Shown here one piece after another: positions 36,190-47,915 of a DNA stretch of 64,000 nucleotides; the stretch's first letter is position 1; each line of letters starts with the position of its first letter. Location: assembly GCF_014635885.1 (NCBI RefSeq), contig NZ_BMDR01000003.1:248001-312000 (forward strand). The letters are read 5' to 3'. The DNA comes from Acinetobacter vivianii (lineage in GTDB: Bacteria; Pseudomonadota; Gammaproteobacteria; Pseudomonadales; Moraxellaceae). Made by a program: the position numbers and the translations under genes. A model generated the notes under the pieces. That model saw nothing but the letters and a program-made list of their open reading frames with translations, was not told the DNA's origin and made no database searches.

Positions 36190-37023
36190 TTATTTGAGAT
36201 AGGCAATATAACCGCCGGGGGTAATACCAAAGGTCTGACGGAAATGACGACTAAAATGACTTTGATCAGAGAAACCACATTGCTGTGAAACTTCAGATAG
36301 ATTTAGTCCTTGTCTTAACAATCTTTGCGACTTCTGCAAACGCGCCTGTACCAACCATGCATGCGGTGACAATCCGACATGCTTTTTAAATTGTCTCAAG
36401 AAATGCCACTGGCTGAGATTGGCCATTTCTGCCAGCTCAGCCAAAGAAAACTCTTGCTCAGGCATACTTGCCATCAGTTCTTTAATATTGAGGATTCGTT
36501 GTTTGGCATTGCTCAAGTCGGTCACATGCGGTTTGACCTGACTGTATTTGGACACCAGCCATGCAATCGTAGACAAGAATAAGGTCTGTTTTAATAAGGT
36601 ATTATTCGGCTGTTCCAGTAAATCAAATAATATGCGGAATTGTTGAGCCAAACCTTCATCATGCAGGACAGCTTCACGAAACCACGGCGCAGTACCATGA
36701 ACAGTGGTCAGATCTCGAGTAAGTTCATTAAACACTTCAGGCGTTGGATAAATCGCACGATAACGCCAACCCGTATCTACAGCTGAAGATCCAGTATGCA
36801 CTTCATCGGCATTGACCAGAATAATATCGCCCTGTGGTGCTACATGATTACCGCCTGTACGATAAAAGCGTTGTGCGCCCTCTTCAATCACACCAATACA
36901 AAATCCTTCATGAACATGTCGTGAAAACTCCTGCTGATAGTAACTTGCTTTCAGCATTTCCAGACCACCCAGTTCTTCTAGGTGTAAGTAATCAACTTGT
37001 TCCCGAGGTCTACGCGACATCAC
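36190..37023 (-). CDS. AraC-family transcriptional regulator
   Basis: 277 residues: N-terminal AraC-binding cupin-like domain (HEGFCIGVIEEGAQRFYRTGG, about residues 38-58) and a C-terminal double HTH (SLAELAEMANLSQWHFLRQFK and the final QCGFSDQSHFSRHFRQTFG). It is the first gene before azlC-azlD, which suggests it regulates that exporter in response to a small ligand. AGGAGGTCG precedes the ATG. Confidence 0.9.
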   Translation of the reverse strand: MMSRRPREQVDYLHLEELGGLEMLKASYYQQEFSRHVHEGFCIGVIEEGAQRFYRTGGNHVAPQGDIILVNADEVHTGSSAVDTGWRYRAIYPTPEVFNELTRDLTTVHGTAPWFREAVLHDEGLAQQFRILFDLLEQPNNTLLKQTLFLSTIAWLVSKYSQVKPHVTDLSNAKQRILNIKELMASMPEQEFSLAELAEMANLSQWHFLRQFKKHVGLSPHAWLVQARLQKSQRLLRQGLNLSEVSQQCGFSDQSHFSRHFRQTFGITPGGYIAYLK

Positions 37024-37206
37024 GACCTCCTTTGAATTTTTTGCATCATGTCAGGTTAGCGCGATTGAATGAAATTTATAGAATAAAATTGCTGTTTATT
37101 CGAGCTATTCTACGCCTAAGATAGAACTACGTAAGACTTTATTCTCCTTTTCACTCGATAAAATTCCAATTCAAGAGACAAAAAATAGATCTATCACAGC
37201 GCAAAT

Positions 37207-37238
37207 AAAAAAAGCGCCTCAGAATAGGCGCTTTTTTT
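37207..37238 (-). terminator. Terminator of the SulP fusion gene
   Basis: Stem AAAAAAAGCGCCT / AGGCGCTTTTTTT with a six-base loop, 12 bases after the stop; T run on the minus strand. Confidence 0.93.
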
Positions 37239-37249
37239 GGCTTTAAAGA

Positions 37250-39439
37250 TCAACTATCCAGAAACTCGACATGCCCTGTTTTAACATCATAAATTGCCCC
37301 GACAATTGCAATCTCACCTCGCTCCAGCATCTCTCTCAATACTGGACTATGGGTAATGATGTATTGAATATTGTAGTGGACATTCATTGCCGTTACCTGA
37401 TTGATAAAGGCCTTACTCAAATCACGTGGCTGCATGATGTCATAGACACTGTCGACCGAATGCATCAGTGGCCCCAATACATACTGGATATGCGGCATCT
37501 CTGGGACATCGGCCACCTGTTTATGCTGCAAACGTAATTGGCAGGCACTGGTGACAGCACCACAATCGGTATGGCCCAAAACCAGAATCACCTTTGAACC
37601 TTTGGCCTGACAGGCAAACTCAAGCGAACCCAGTACTTTTTGCCCAGCAATATTCCCAGCAATTCTTAAACTGAATAAATCACCAATCCCGACATCGAAA
37701 ATCATCTCGGTCGGGGCACGCGAGTCCATACAGCCCAGTACCGCTGCAATCGGGTGCTGTCCTTCATCCGCAGTCACTCGGATCTGGCGATAAATATCCC
37801 GTTGCAGACGTTCATTTTTCACAAAACGTTCATTTCCCTCTTTGAGTAATGTAATGACTTCTTGCGGGCTTAATTTACGTTGCAGTTCTCGGGTACTGAT
37901 ATAAATATCCAATGCTGCTTCATCGACATCCTGATAATGTTGCTTAAATCCGATGAGCTTGAGATCGATCTGACGTTTACTGGCAGTTTCATTCTGATAG
38001 TCCTGAATCACTTGATAAATATCAGGATCAATCGAATCACACTGGGTTGCATCAATAATTAACTGTTGATGTTTATGCACATGTTCCAAGGCTGAAATCA
38101 ATGCAGAACGGTTCAAAAAGGTCACTTGTGAAGGCAATTCAATACGGGTCACGATGCCATGCAAATGCTTTTCTTTATAAACCCGTACGCCTTTATTAAA
38201 ATTACCATAGAGAATGAAGCCGCTACTGGTCAGCAAACCGATTACGATACCAGTCAACAAATCTGTCAGTAAAATTGCAACCAGCGTAATAATAAAAGGT
38301 AAGAACTGTTTCCAGCCTTTCTGATATAACTGCTTAAATAATTTTGGATGAGTAAGCTTAAAACCCGTCAAAATCAAAATAGCAGCCAGCGCAGATAGTG
38401 GAATCATGTTCATCAATGGCACAAAGAACAAGACTGCCAATAACAAAAGTATCCCATGAATGATGGTAGAACATTTACTGCGTGCACCTGTATTGGCATT
38501 GACCGAGCTGCGTACAATTACTGATGTCACAGGCATTCCACCAATCAAACCCGACACAATATTGCCCGCCCCTTGTGCCCACAACTCACGATTGGGGGGA
38601 GACGATCTTTTTTGTGAATCCAGTTTATCGGCTGCTTCCAGATTCAATAATGTTTCTAATGAAGCTACGATAGCCAACGTGACCGCACCAGTGTAAATCA
38701 ATGGCTCGGCCAGATAAGCAAAGTCAGGGAAAACCAGCACCTCTTGAGGCGCCTCTAAGATATTAGGCAATTGGATCAGGTTATCGGTTTGTACCGCCCA
38801 CGGCGAACCAATATGAATTAAAATAAAATTTAAACCCGCAGCCAGTACAACGGCTATCAAGGCAGATGGTAGAGCCAGTTTTTTCAATGGACTGCTATCC
38901 CAAGCCAAAATCAGAAATAAGCTCAGCAGGCCAATTAAGGCAGCGCCCAGATCAAAATGCTGAACCAAGGCACTCGGTGTACTGGTCCACAACATATCCC
39001 AAGAAAAGTTGGATAAACCGAATAAATAAGGCAATTGAGTCACTATCAGAATTGCGCCAATTGCAGCCAGTAATCCCAAGATCACATTATTGGGAATAAA
39101 ATTCGCAAAGAAGCCCAATTTAAAGAGCCCAAATAAAATCTGTAAAATCCCAGCAAAGACGATACACAATAAAAAAGCGGCATAATTGCCGCCTAATTGA
39201 TCCAGTTGTACCAGAATGACCGCAGTCAGTCCTGCTGCCGGGCCCGAAACGCTGATGTGAGAGCCACTCAGCAGCCCAACAATAATGCCGCCAACAATTC
39301 CAGCAATAATGCCTGAAATAATGGGCGCTCCCGAGGCTAAAGCAATACCTAGACATAAAGGCAAGGCCACGAGAAAAACGACAACGCCGGAGAGGAGGTC
39401 ATTTAAATGGAATCTATTTTTCAGTGTTAAACTTGTCAT
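37250..39439 (-). CDS. SulP-family anion transporter fused to beta-carbonic anhydrase
   Basis: 729 residues. The N-terminal ~400 residues are a SulP transporter (FLVALPLCLGIALASGAPIISGIIAGIVGG; HISVSGPAAGLTAVILVQ), followed by a STAS-like domain (about 400-500, VTFLNRSALISALEHVH) and a C-terminal beta-class carbonic anhydrase from about residue 515. The zinc ligands and dyad are visible: CMDSRAP and GHTDCGAV. The fusion suggests bicarbonate uptake coupled to CO2/bicarbonate conversion at the membrane. Separate promoter; terminator at 37207. Substrate (bicarbonate versus sulfate) is inferred from the fusion. Confidence 0.92.
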   Translation of the reverse strand: MTSLTLKNRFHLNDLLSGVVVFLVALPLCLGIALASGAPIISGIIAGIVGGIIVGLLSGSHISVSGPAAGLTAVILVQLDQLGGNYAAFLLCIVFAGILQILFGLFKLGFFANFIPNNVILGLLAAIGAILIVTQLPYLFGLSNFSWDMLWTSTPSALVQHFDLGAALIGLLSLFLILAWDSSPLKKLALPSALIAVVLAAGLNFILIHIGSPWAVQTDNLIQLPNILEAPQEVLVFPDFAYLAEPLIYTGAVTLAIVASLETLLNLEAADKLDSQKRSSPPNRELWAQGAGNIVSGLIGGMPVTSVIVRSSVNANTGARSKCSTIIHGILLLLAVLFFVPLMNMIPLSALAAILILTGFKLTHPKLFKQLYQKGWKQFLPFIITLVAILLTDLLTGIVIGLLTSSGFILYGNFNKGVRVYKEKHLHGIVTRIELPSQVTFLNRSALISALEHVHKHQQLIIDATQCDSIDPDIYQVIQDYQNETASKRQIDLKLIGFKQHYQDVDEAALDIYISTRELQRKLSPQEVITLLKEGNERFVKNERLQRDIYRQIRVTADEGQHPIAAVLGCMDSRAPTEMIFDVGIGDLFSLRIAGNIAGQKVLGSLEFACQAKGSKVILVLGHTDCGAVTSACQLRLQHKQVADVPEMPHIQYVLGPLMHSVDSVYDIMQPRDLSKAFINQVTAMNVHYNIQYIITHSPVLREMLERGEIAIVGAIYDVKTGHVEFLDS

Positions 39440-39672
39440 GAGGCAACCATTTATAATAAAAAATAATTAATTTTTACTGCCTGAAAGTGTTTTCCCTACT
39501 TTAAGGCTTGCATGATATTGTCCGACAAAGTGCAAGTTTTAAAGTTTGGTTACGTTATAACGTTGTATATTTATTTATCGATTTAAACCTATTTTTGTTG
39601 ATCTTAAGATTCGCCTCATCTTAGATTTCAACAGGCTTTAAATCTACAGTGCATTAAATGAATCACAGCAAT

Positions 39673-39700
39673 AAAAAAACCTCCCGAAGGAGGTTTTTTT
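39673..39700 (-). terminator. Rho-independent terminator of tex
   Basis: Stem AAAAAAACCTCC / GGAGGTTTTTTT with CGAA loop, T run on the minus strand, 13 bases after the tex stop. Confidence 0.93.
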
Positions 39701-39713
39701 AGAAGCTATAAAT

Positions 39714-42059
39714 TTATTTAGAACCTTTAATCCCAGCTTGTAATAACAATGCACCTAAACCACCAATTTTTTGCTCTTGAGGTTTATCAGATTTCGGCTT
39801 GTTATGTTGTGGGCGCTTAAAGTCACCTTCTTTGCGTGGTGGACGTTGACCCTGTGGCTTACGCTCAGTACGCTCTTGCGGAGCACGTTGTGGACGCGCT
39901 GCTTTCGCTGGCGCAGAACCTTCTGCACGCATACTTAAGTTGACACGATTACGTTCTACGTCAACCTGCATCACACGTACTTGTACGATTTGACCTGGTT
40001 TGACCACTTTATGTGGATCAGATACAAATTCATTAGCAAGTTCAGAGATATGGACTAAACCATCTTGGTGTACACCCACATCAACAAAGGCACCGAAGTT
40101 GGTCACATTGGTTACCACACCTTCAAGCTGCATGCCTTCAGTCAGTTGAGCAACCTCAGTAATGTCTTCACGGAACTTCGCAGTACGGAACTCTGGACGT
40201 GGGTCACGGCCTGGTTTTTCCAATTCAGCTAAAACGTCCTGAATAGTCGGCAAACCAAATTTGTCATCGACAAACTCATCTGCCTTCACTTGGCGAATGA
40301 TTTCAGTGTTACCAATAATATCTTTTACCGTAGTTGCTTTTGCCGCAACAATTTTTTCCACCAAGCCATAACTTTCAGGGTGAACAGCAGATGCATCCAA
40401 TGGCTCTGAACCATTTTGAACACGTAAGAAACCTGCTGATTGTTCAAAAGTACGTTCGCCTAAACGTGGTACTTTTTTCAATGCCTGACGGTTATCAAAT
40501 CGACCGTTTTCTTTACGGTATTCCACGATTTGCTGAGCAATCGATTTATTCAGACCTGCAATATAAGCAAGAATTGCAGGCGAAGCCGTATTCACATCTA
40601 CACCAACAGCGTTCACACAGTCTTCAACCACTGCATCCAGTGTTTTTGCCAAACCAGTCTGATTCACGTCATGTTGATATTGACCTACACCAATTGATTT
40701 TGGATCAATTTTAACGAGTTCAGCCAATGGATCTTGCAAACGGCGTGCAATTGAAACTGCACCACGAATCGACACATCAAGTTCTGGAAGTTCTTGTGAA
40801 GCCAGCTCACTTGCAGAATAAACTGATGCACCCGCTTCACTTACGGTAATACGCGTCAATTTCAAATCAGCATTGGCCGCCATCATTTCTGCAACCAAAG
40901 CTTCGGTTTCACGACTTGCAGTTCCGTTACCAATTGCAATAAGTTCCACGTGGAACTCTCGGCATAAACGCGCAAGTTCTGCAAGCGAACCTTCTTTATC
41001 TTCTTTTGGTGCAAATGGGTAAATCGTACTATGCGCCAGTACATCCCCTGCATCACTCACGACAGCAAGTTTCACGCCAGTACGGATACCAGGATCCACA
41101 CCTAAAGTCGTGCGGCTGCCTGCAGGTGCAGAAAGCAATAAATGACGTAAGTTTTCAGCAAAGACATCCATCGCTTCAGCTTCAGCAGCTAAACGCTTAT
41201 CTGTTAATAATGAATGTTCAATTTGCGGACGGATTTTACCCAACCAGAATAATTTAGCGGTTTGCTTTAAATAATCCTGACGGCTTTGTGGTTGAAGCTG
41301 CTCAAGATTATATTCTGTCTCAATACGTGCCAATGGTGCATCATCTTCACCATCCACTTTCAAGCCCAGTACATTTTCCTGACGGCCACGTAACATCGCC
41401 AATAAACGATGTGAAGGCACTTTATTGAGATTTTCTGAAAATTCAAAATAATCACGGAATTTCTTGCCCACTTCTTTTTTCTCATCAGAAGCGACTGCAC
41501 TTTTCAATACTGCAGTTTTAGCAAAAGTTTGTTTTAATTCAGTGGTTAAGGCAATATTTTGTGCCCAGTCGTCAATCAGGATATGCTGGATTGCATCTAG
41601 CTGACTTTCAGTATCTGGATAGTCTTCATGACTAAAACCAGCCAAAGCTTCAGCAGGATCAATTTGATCTGCAAGAATTTTTTCAGCAATTGGCCCTAAA
41701 CCAGCTTCTTTTGCTTTAAATGATTTGCTGGTGCGTTTTGGACGATAAGGTGCATAAATTTCTTCTAATGCATTTTTCGTTTCAGCCGCATTTACACGTG
41801 CTAATAAATCATCGCTTAATTTATCTTGTTCTTGTAAAGATTGAATTACCTTCTCACGACGCTCGTATAAATCACGTAAATAAGTTAAACGTGTATCGAG
41901 TTGACGTAATTGCGTATCGTCTAAGCCTTGCGTGACTTCTTTACGGTAACGTGCAATAAAAGGAACGCTAGCACCTTCATCAATTAAACGAATAGCAGCT
42001 TCTACTTGGTTTGGACGTACGGCAAGTTCATTTGCCAACTGCTGAACTAAGTCAGTCAT
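39714..42059 (-). CDS. tex: Transcription accessory protein Tex
   Basis: Nucleic-acid-binding protein, linked to transcription and to growth under stress. 781 residues from ATG 42059 (the frame continues 12 codons upstream, without support). Domains in order: Tex N-terminal HTH-like region, YqgF-like RNase H fold (TTLGVDPGIRTGVKLAVV), tandem HhH (VGVDVNTASPAILAYIAGL and KKVPRLGERTFEQSAGFL), S1 domain (EGMQLEGVVTNVTNFGAFVDVGVHQ, about 640-710) and a basic, low-complexity tail (RPQRAPQERTERKPQ) that may bind RNA. Single-gene transcript. Confidence 0.94.
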   Translation of the reverse strand: MTDLVQQLANELAVRPNQVEAAIRLIDEGASVPFIARYRKEVTQGLDDTQLRQLDTRLTYLRDLYERREKVIQSLQEQDKLSDDLLARVNAAETKNALEEIYAPYRPKRTSKSFKAKEAGLGPIAEKILADQIDPAEALAGFSHEDYPDTESQLDAIQHILIDDWAQNIALTTELKQTFAKTAVLKSAVASDEKKEVGKKFRDYFEFSENLNKVPSHRLLAMLRGRQENVLGLKVDGEDDAPLARIETEYNLEQLQPQSRQDYLKQTAKLFWLGKIRPQIEHSLLTDKRLAAEAEAMDVFAENLRHLLLSAPAGSRTTLGVDPGIRTGVKLAVVSDAGDVLAHSTIYPFAPKEDKEGSLAELARLCREFHVELIAIGNGTASRETEALVAEMMAANADLKLTRITVSEAGASVYSASELASQELPELDVSIRGAVSIARRLQDPLAELVKIDPKSIGVGQYQHDVNQTGLAKTLDAVVEDCVNAVGVDVNTASPAILAYIAGLNKSIAQQIVEYRKENGRFDNRQALKKVPRLGERTFEQSAGFLRVQNGSEPLDASAVHPESYGLVEKIVAAKATTVKDIIGNTEIIRQVKADEFVDDKFGLPTIQDVLAELEKPGRDPRPEFRTAKFREDITEVAQLTEGMQLEGVVTNVTNFGAFVDVGVHQDGLVHISELANEFVSDPHKVVKPGQIVQVRVMQVDVERNRVNLSMRAEGSAPAKAARPQRAPQERTERKPQGQRPPRKEGDFKRPQHNKPKSDKPQEQKIGGLGALLLQAGIKGSK

Positions 42060-42475
42060 CGTGATTGATTCCACAAGGGTTAAGTCTAAAAGCAATGATT
42101 ATAAAGTTCATGGCTATAAAATCCACCATTGTTTTTTTGAATATTGTGTTTTCGCTGTGTATAAATTTTAAACATAGCGCTTTATTTGGTCATTATGCTC
42201 AGGGTTTTTCATAAAATCTGCCCTCTTATCTTTTATGCAAATCGCCGAATGTTTCCAAAACAAGCTGTTTTTTCTGCCTAAATATTGAAAAATAGGTTGA
42301 TTGTCATGATTTTGCCTGTATATATTTGGTATCTATCTCTTGATTTTATTGGCAATATTTGTTGCTTTATAACATAGCCAAAACTGTGCAATGAATCGTA
42401 TACTCGAAGGTCTATAGATATTTCACACTCGCATTGCATAAAGACGATGACAATAAACGATAAAGGAGCACAATC
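42060..42475. other. 416-base intergenic region upstream of ompR
   Basis: AT-rich spacer between the divergent tex and ompR genes, holding promoters for both. No coding frame and no perfect hairpin. An imperfect dyad GGTCTATAGAT lies near 42409, of unknown role. Confidence 0.5.
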
Positions 42476-43240
42476 ATGAGTTTAGTTGTACCTGCTGAAT
42501 CGACGGAAACCGTACACCATGAGACAGACCGGGTCGAACGCATTTTAGTGGTTGATGACGATGTGCGCTTGCGTACGCTTTTACAACGTTTCCTCGAAGA
42601 TAAAGGTTTCGTCGTAAAAACTGCTCATGATGCGACACAGATGGATCGTTTACTACAACGTGAACTATTCTCTCTAATCGTGCTTGATTTTATGCTCCCT
42701 GTAGAAGATGGTTTAAGTATTTGTCGTCGCTTACGTCAGTCTAATATTGACACGCCAATTATTATGCTTACCGCACGCGGTAGCGATTCTGACCGTATTG
42801 CAGGTCTTGAAGCGGGTGCAGACGATTACCTGCCAAAACCGTTTAACCCAAATGAGTTACTTGCCCGTATCCGTGCGGTACTACGTCGCCAAGTGCGTGA
42901 AGTACCTGGTGCACCAAGTCAGCAAGTTGAAGTAGTTAGCTTTGGCCCTTGGTCACTCGACCTGTCTACACGTACCTTGACCCGTGAAGGTCAGGTAGTG
43001 ACGTTAACTACAGGTGAGTTTGCGGTATTGAAAGCCCTCGTTCAACACCCTCGTGAGCCGTTAACACGCGACAAATTGATGAATCTGGCGCGTGGCCGTG
43101 AATGGGGTGCAATGGAGCGTTCAATCGATGTCCAAGTTTCGCGTTTACGTCGTTTAATTGAAGATAACCCTGCCCGCGCACGTTACATCCAGACCGTTTG
43201 GGGTGTGGGTTACGTTTTTGTTCCAGATGGCGCAGAGTAA
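42476..43240 (+). CDS. ompR: OmpR-type response regulator
   Basis: 254 residues: receiver domain (residues about 20-135) with acid pair DDD, phospho-acceptor Asp about 71 (VLDFMLP) and Lys in LPKPFNP, then a winged-helix DNA-binding domain (about 150-250) with ERSIDVQVSRLRRLIEDNP and the closing TVWGVGYVFVPDG. Controls envelope/osmotic and other stress genes; partner kinase follows 17 bases downstream. AAAGGAG precedes the ATG. Confidence 0.94.
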   Translation: MSLVVPAESTETVHHETDRVERILVVDDDVRLRTLLQRFLEDKGFVVKTAHDATQMDRLLQRELFSLIVLDFMLPVEDGLSICRRLRQSNIDTPIIMLTARGSDSDRIAGLEAGADDYLPKPFNPNELLARIRAVLRRQVREVPGAPSQQVEVVSFGPWSLDLSTRTLTREGQVVTLTTGEFAVLKALVQHPREPLTRDKLMNLARGREWGAMERSIDVQVSRLRRLIEDNPARARYIQTVWGVGYVFVPDGAE

Positions 43241-43257
43241 GTTCAGGAAATTAAACG

Positions 43258-44715
43258 TTGAAACTTGAACCAATTGATCCACAAGAATTTACCGAGTTCG
43301 CGGCTTATTCCGAAAGGCCCCGAACCAAATGGGAACGTTTTTTAGATAAAATTAAACCGCGTTCTGCTGCCATGCGCACCACCATTCTGGTCTTGTTCAT
43401 GGTGTTTTTTAGCCTGTTTATGTCCTTGTGGTTCTTTTGGCGAACGCTTTATCTTCCTGAATTGCAGCAACATGCCCGCTATCTTGCGATTGAGCTGGAA
43501 CTGGTCAACAATCCAGATATCCGTATTTTGCATCGTGATAGCGAAGTGGATGTCGATACATGGTTAAAAAATCGTATCGGCATTGAATATGTAACTGATC
43601 CTAAAGAATTTCCCAAAGTTGAAGATAAATTCCTAGCAGAACTGTTTACCAACCAGATTGAAGAAAAACTGGCGAAAGAGCTGGGCGTTAAAGACGTTAC
43701 TGTTTATTTTAAATTTAAACCCATTCCACGGATCTGGATTCAAACACCTGAAATGAATGGTAACTGGGTCAGAGAGCCTTTAAAAACCTATACCAACTAT
43801 AGTGTTGAGCTGATTGCTGGCTGGTTATTTGGTGTCCCGATTGTATCCTCTATCATTATTTTAATTCTGGTTCGCCAAATGAATCGACCTTTACGTCGAC
43901 TGCAAAATACCGCGAATAATTATAGTAAAACAGGGAAAGCCCCCTACCTCGATACCAATCATGGCCCACTCGAAATCCGTCAGGTCAATCAAGCCTTTAA
44001 CCATATGGTGTATACGCTGGAGCAAACCGAGCGTGATCGTCAAATCATGCTGGCGGGTATTTCGCATGATTTACGCACACCATTAACACGTATTCGCTTA
44101 ACCGCTGAAATGCTACCTGATGAATTTTTCCGTGAAGGTCTGATCTACGACGTGGATGATATGGACGCGATTCTGAATCAGTTCATTTCCTATATGCGTG
44201 ATGGTTCCGATGAAGAGCTCACAGAGACAAATCTGAATAGCCTGTTGCAAGAACTGGTGGTGCAATTTAAACCACTAGATATTCGTTTTGAAGCACAAGA
44301 GCTTCCGATCATTGCTGCCCGTAGTTTGTCGCTGAAACGCCTCATTGCCAATCTGATCAATAATGCCAAACGCTATGGTGCAGAACCGATTGAACTGTCT
44401 GCCAGTCATGTCGATGATCATATCCTGATTACCGTCGCCGATCATGGTGAAGGTATTCCACCTGATCAGGTCGAAGAACTGATGCAGCCTTTTGTACGCG
44501 GTAATTCTGCGCGCACCATTCAAGGTAGCGGACTTGGACTGGCAATTGTGAAACGTATTGTCGACATCCATCAAGGCCAGATCAATATTCGCAATCGTGA
44601 ACAAGGTGGCTTGGAAGTGGTGATTTCTCTCCCTATTCCAACGGCTGCACCAGCAACCGAATCACCGAATAATGCCATTGATAAGATCAAGCAGACCCTT
44701 ACGGGGCATTTTTGA
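43258..44715 (+). CDS. envZ: EnvZ-type sensor histidine kinase
   Basis: 485 residues from TTG 43258, preceded by AGGAAA and starting 17 bases after the ompR stop, so the pair is one operon. Two transmembrane helices (about residues 40-62 and 185-205) enclose a periplasmic sensor domain; then HAMP (about 205-255), dimerisation H-box GISHDLRTPL with phospho-His about residue 270, N-box NLINNAKRYG, and ATP-lid G-motifs (HGEGIPPD, GSGLGLAIV). The last 171 bases recur, disrupted, at 47440. This copy is intact to its stop. Confidence 0.93.
   Translation: MKLEPIDPQEFTEFAAYSERPRTKWERFLDKIKPRSAAMRTTILVLFMVFFSLFMSLWFFWRTLYLPELQQHARYLAIELELVNNPDIRILHRDSEVDVDTWLKNRIGIEYVTDPKEFPKVEDKFLAELFTNQIEEKLAKELGVKDVTVYFKFKPIPRIWIQTPEMNGNWVREPLKTYTNYSVELIAGWLFGVPIVSSIIILILVRQMNRPLRRLQNTANNYSKTGKAPYLDTNHGPLEIRQVNQAFNHMVYTLEQTERDRQIMLAGISHDLRTPLTRIRLTAEMLPDEFFREGLIYDVDDMDAILNQFISYMRDGSDEELTETNLNSLLQELVVQFKPLDIRFEAQELPIIAARSLSLKRLIANLINNAKRYGAEPIELSASHVDDHILITVADHGEGIPPDQVEELMQPFVRGNSARTIQGSGLGLAIVKRIVDIHQGQINIRNREQGGLEVVISLPIPTAAPATESPNNAIDKIKQTLTGHF
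44545..44715 (+). repeat. envZ 3' end, first copy of a 171-base direct repeat
   Basis: Starts ATTGTGAAACGTATTGTC. This segment, the final codons of envZ, reappears at 47440-47618 with about six substitutions and one 8-base insertion. The repeats bracket the NHL lipoprotein gene. Confidence 0.95.
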
Positions 44716-44953
44716 TTGCAAATGCCCAATTGAGCTAAATTAAGGAATACAAAATTCTATCCAGTTAGCCATTCCTCTTATTTATCTCACCGAAAATACA
44801 TATATAATCAACTTTAAATCAAATATTGAAACACATTAATCTGGCTTAAAAATTCAAATCTTACTATTTTTACAGCCTCTTAGTTTCCATGTTTATAAAA
44901 ATAAGAGGCTATAAGTAAAATAAATTAATGTTCTGAACAGTTTCTTATTTTTT

Positions 44954-47053
<2,100 letters not shown>

Positions 47054-47439
47054 TTTAATAACCCCTAAAACTATTTACATTTCTGCTTTCATTAAAATAT
47101 TACAGATAAGTTTCTTTATTCTTGCATATTAGCTCAACCTAACATAAAGCTAATTCTTGCTGCAAAAAGATTAGTTAATATAACTCATATTAAGCCAGTT
47201 TATTAATAAGAAAATTAAAAGAATAGCCTTATATAGTTTCGCACTTGTTCAAAAAAAGGTAATCCATTAATTATTAATTCAGTTAAAAAATTACCTATCT
47301 CTGGGTGTATTTAGAAAATAAATAAAATATTAAGCTTAATTTAAATATCTATAAAAAACTAATTTTTAATTTTAAAAGATTTTTTAAATAGAAACCGCTT
47401 ATCTCACAACTAAAACATCCTAAAAAATCAAACCTACAG
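47054..47439. other. 386-base AT-rich region upstream of the NHL lipoprotein gene
   Basis: Very AT-rich spacer without coding frames, in contrast to neighbouring core DNA. It contains the promoter of the NHL lipoprotein gene and ends exactly where the second envZ fragment begins. Confidence 0.6.
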
Positions 47440-47618
47440 ATTGTGAAACGTATTGTCGACATCCATCAAGGCCAGATCAATATTCGCAATCGTGAACAAG
47501 GCGGCTTGGAAGTGGTGATTTCTCTCCCTATTCCAACGGCTGCACCAGCAACCGAATCACCGAATCACCGAATAATGCCATTGATAAGATCAAGCAGACT
47601 CTTACAGGACATTTCTAA
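47440..47618 (+). pseudogene. Broken duplicate of the envZ 3' end
   Basis: Repeats the last 171 bases of envZ (44545-44715). It has an extra 8-base unit (AATCACCG doubled near 47565) that throws the frame and about six substitutions; no start codon or upstream part of envZ is present. Length 179 = 171 + 8, which fits one slippage. Because the segment is followed by what looks like envZ's native 3' flank and then the next core gene, it may be the original end of envZ, with the intact gene's end brought by the island. Confidence 0.93.
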
Positions 47619-47662
47619 ACCCAAATGCTGAATCAATCGCATAAATTCTGTTGATTTAGACT

Positions 47663-47700
47663 AAAGTCGCCTATTTAATCACCACAAAATTGGCGACTTT
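47663..47700 (+). terminator. Candidate terminator downstream of the envZ remnant
   Basis: Stem AAAGTCGCC (47663-47671) / GGCGACTTT (47692-47700) with a 20-base loop and a poor T run. It may be the native ompR-envZ terminator, now separated from the intact envZ. Confidence 0.5.
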
Positions 47701-47915
47701 CTACCCATTCGATACAGTTGTTAAAACTTGATTTATTCAACCCACCTTTATCTTTTTTCTTCTAAATTCAAGCAACTATCCCGCATCTAAAAATCAGGCT
47801 GAAACATAAGTGCATAAAGCGTATGCAGCTGTATTAGACCTTAGCCTTATTTCAATTCACTTTTCATGTTTTAGCGCTAAAATCCATACCCAATGAAAAG
47901 CAAAATTGAGAATGG

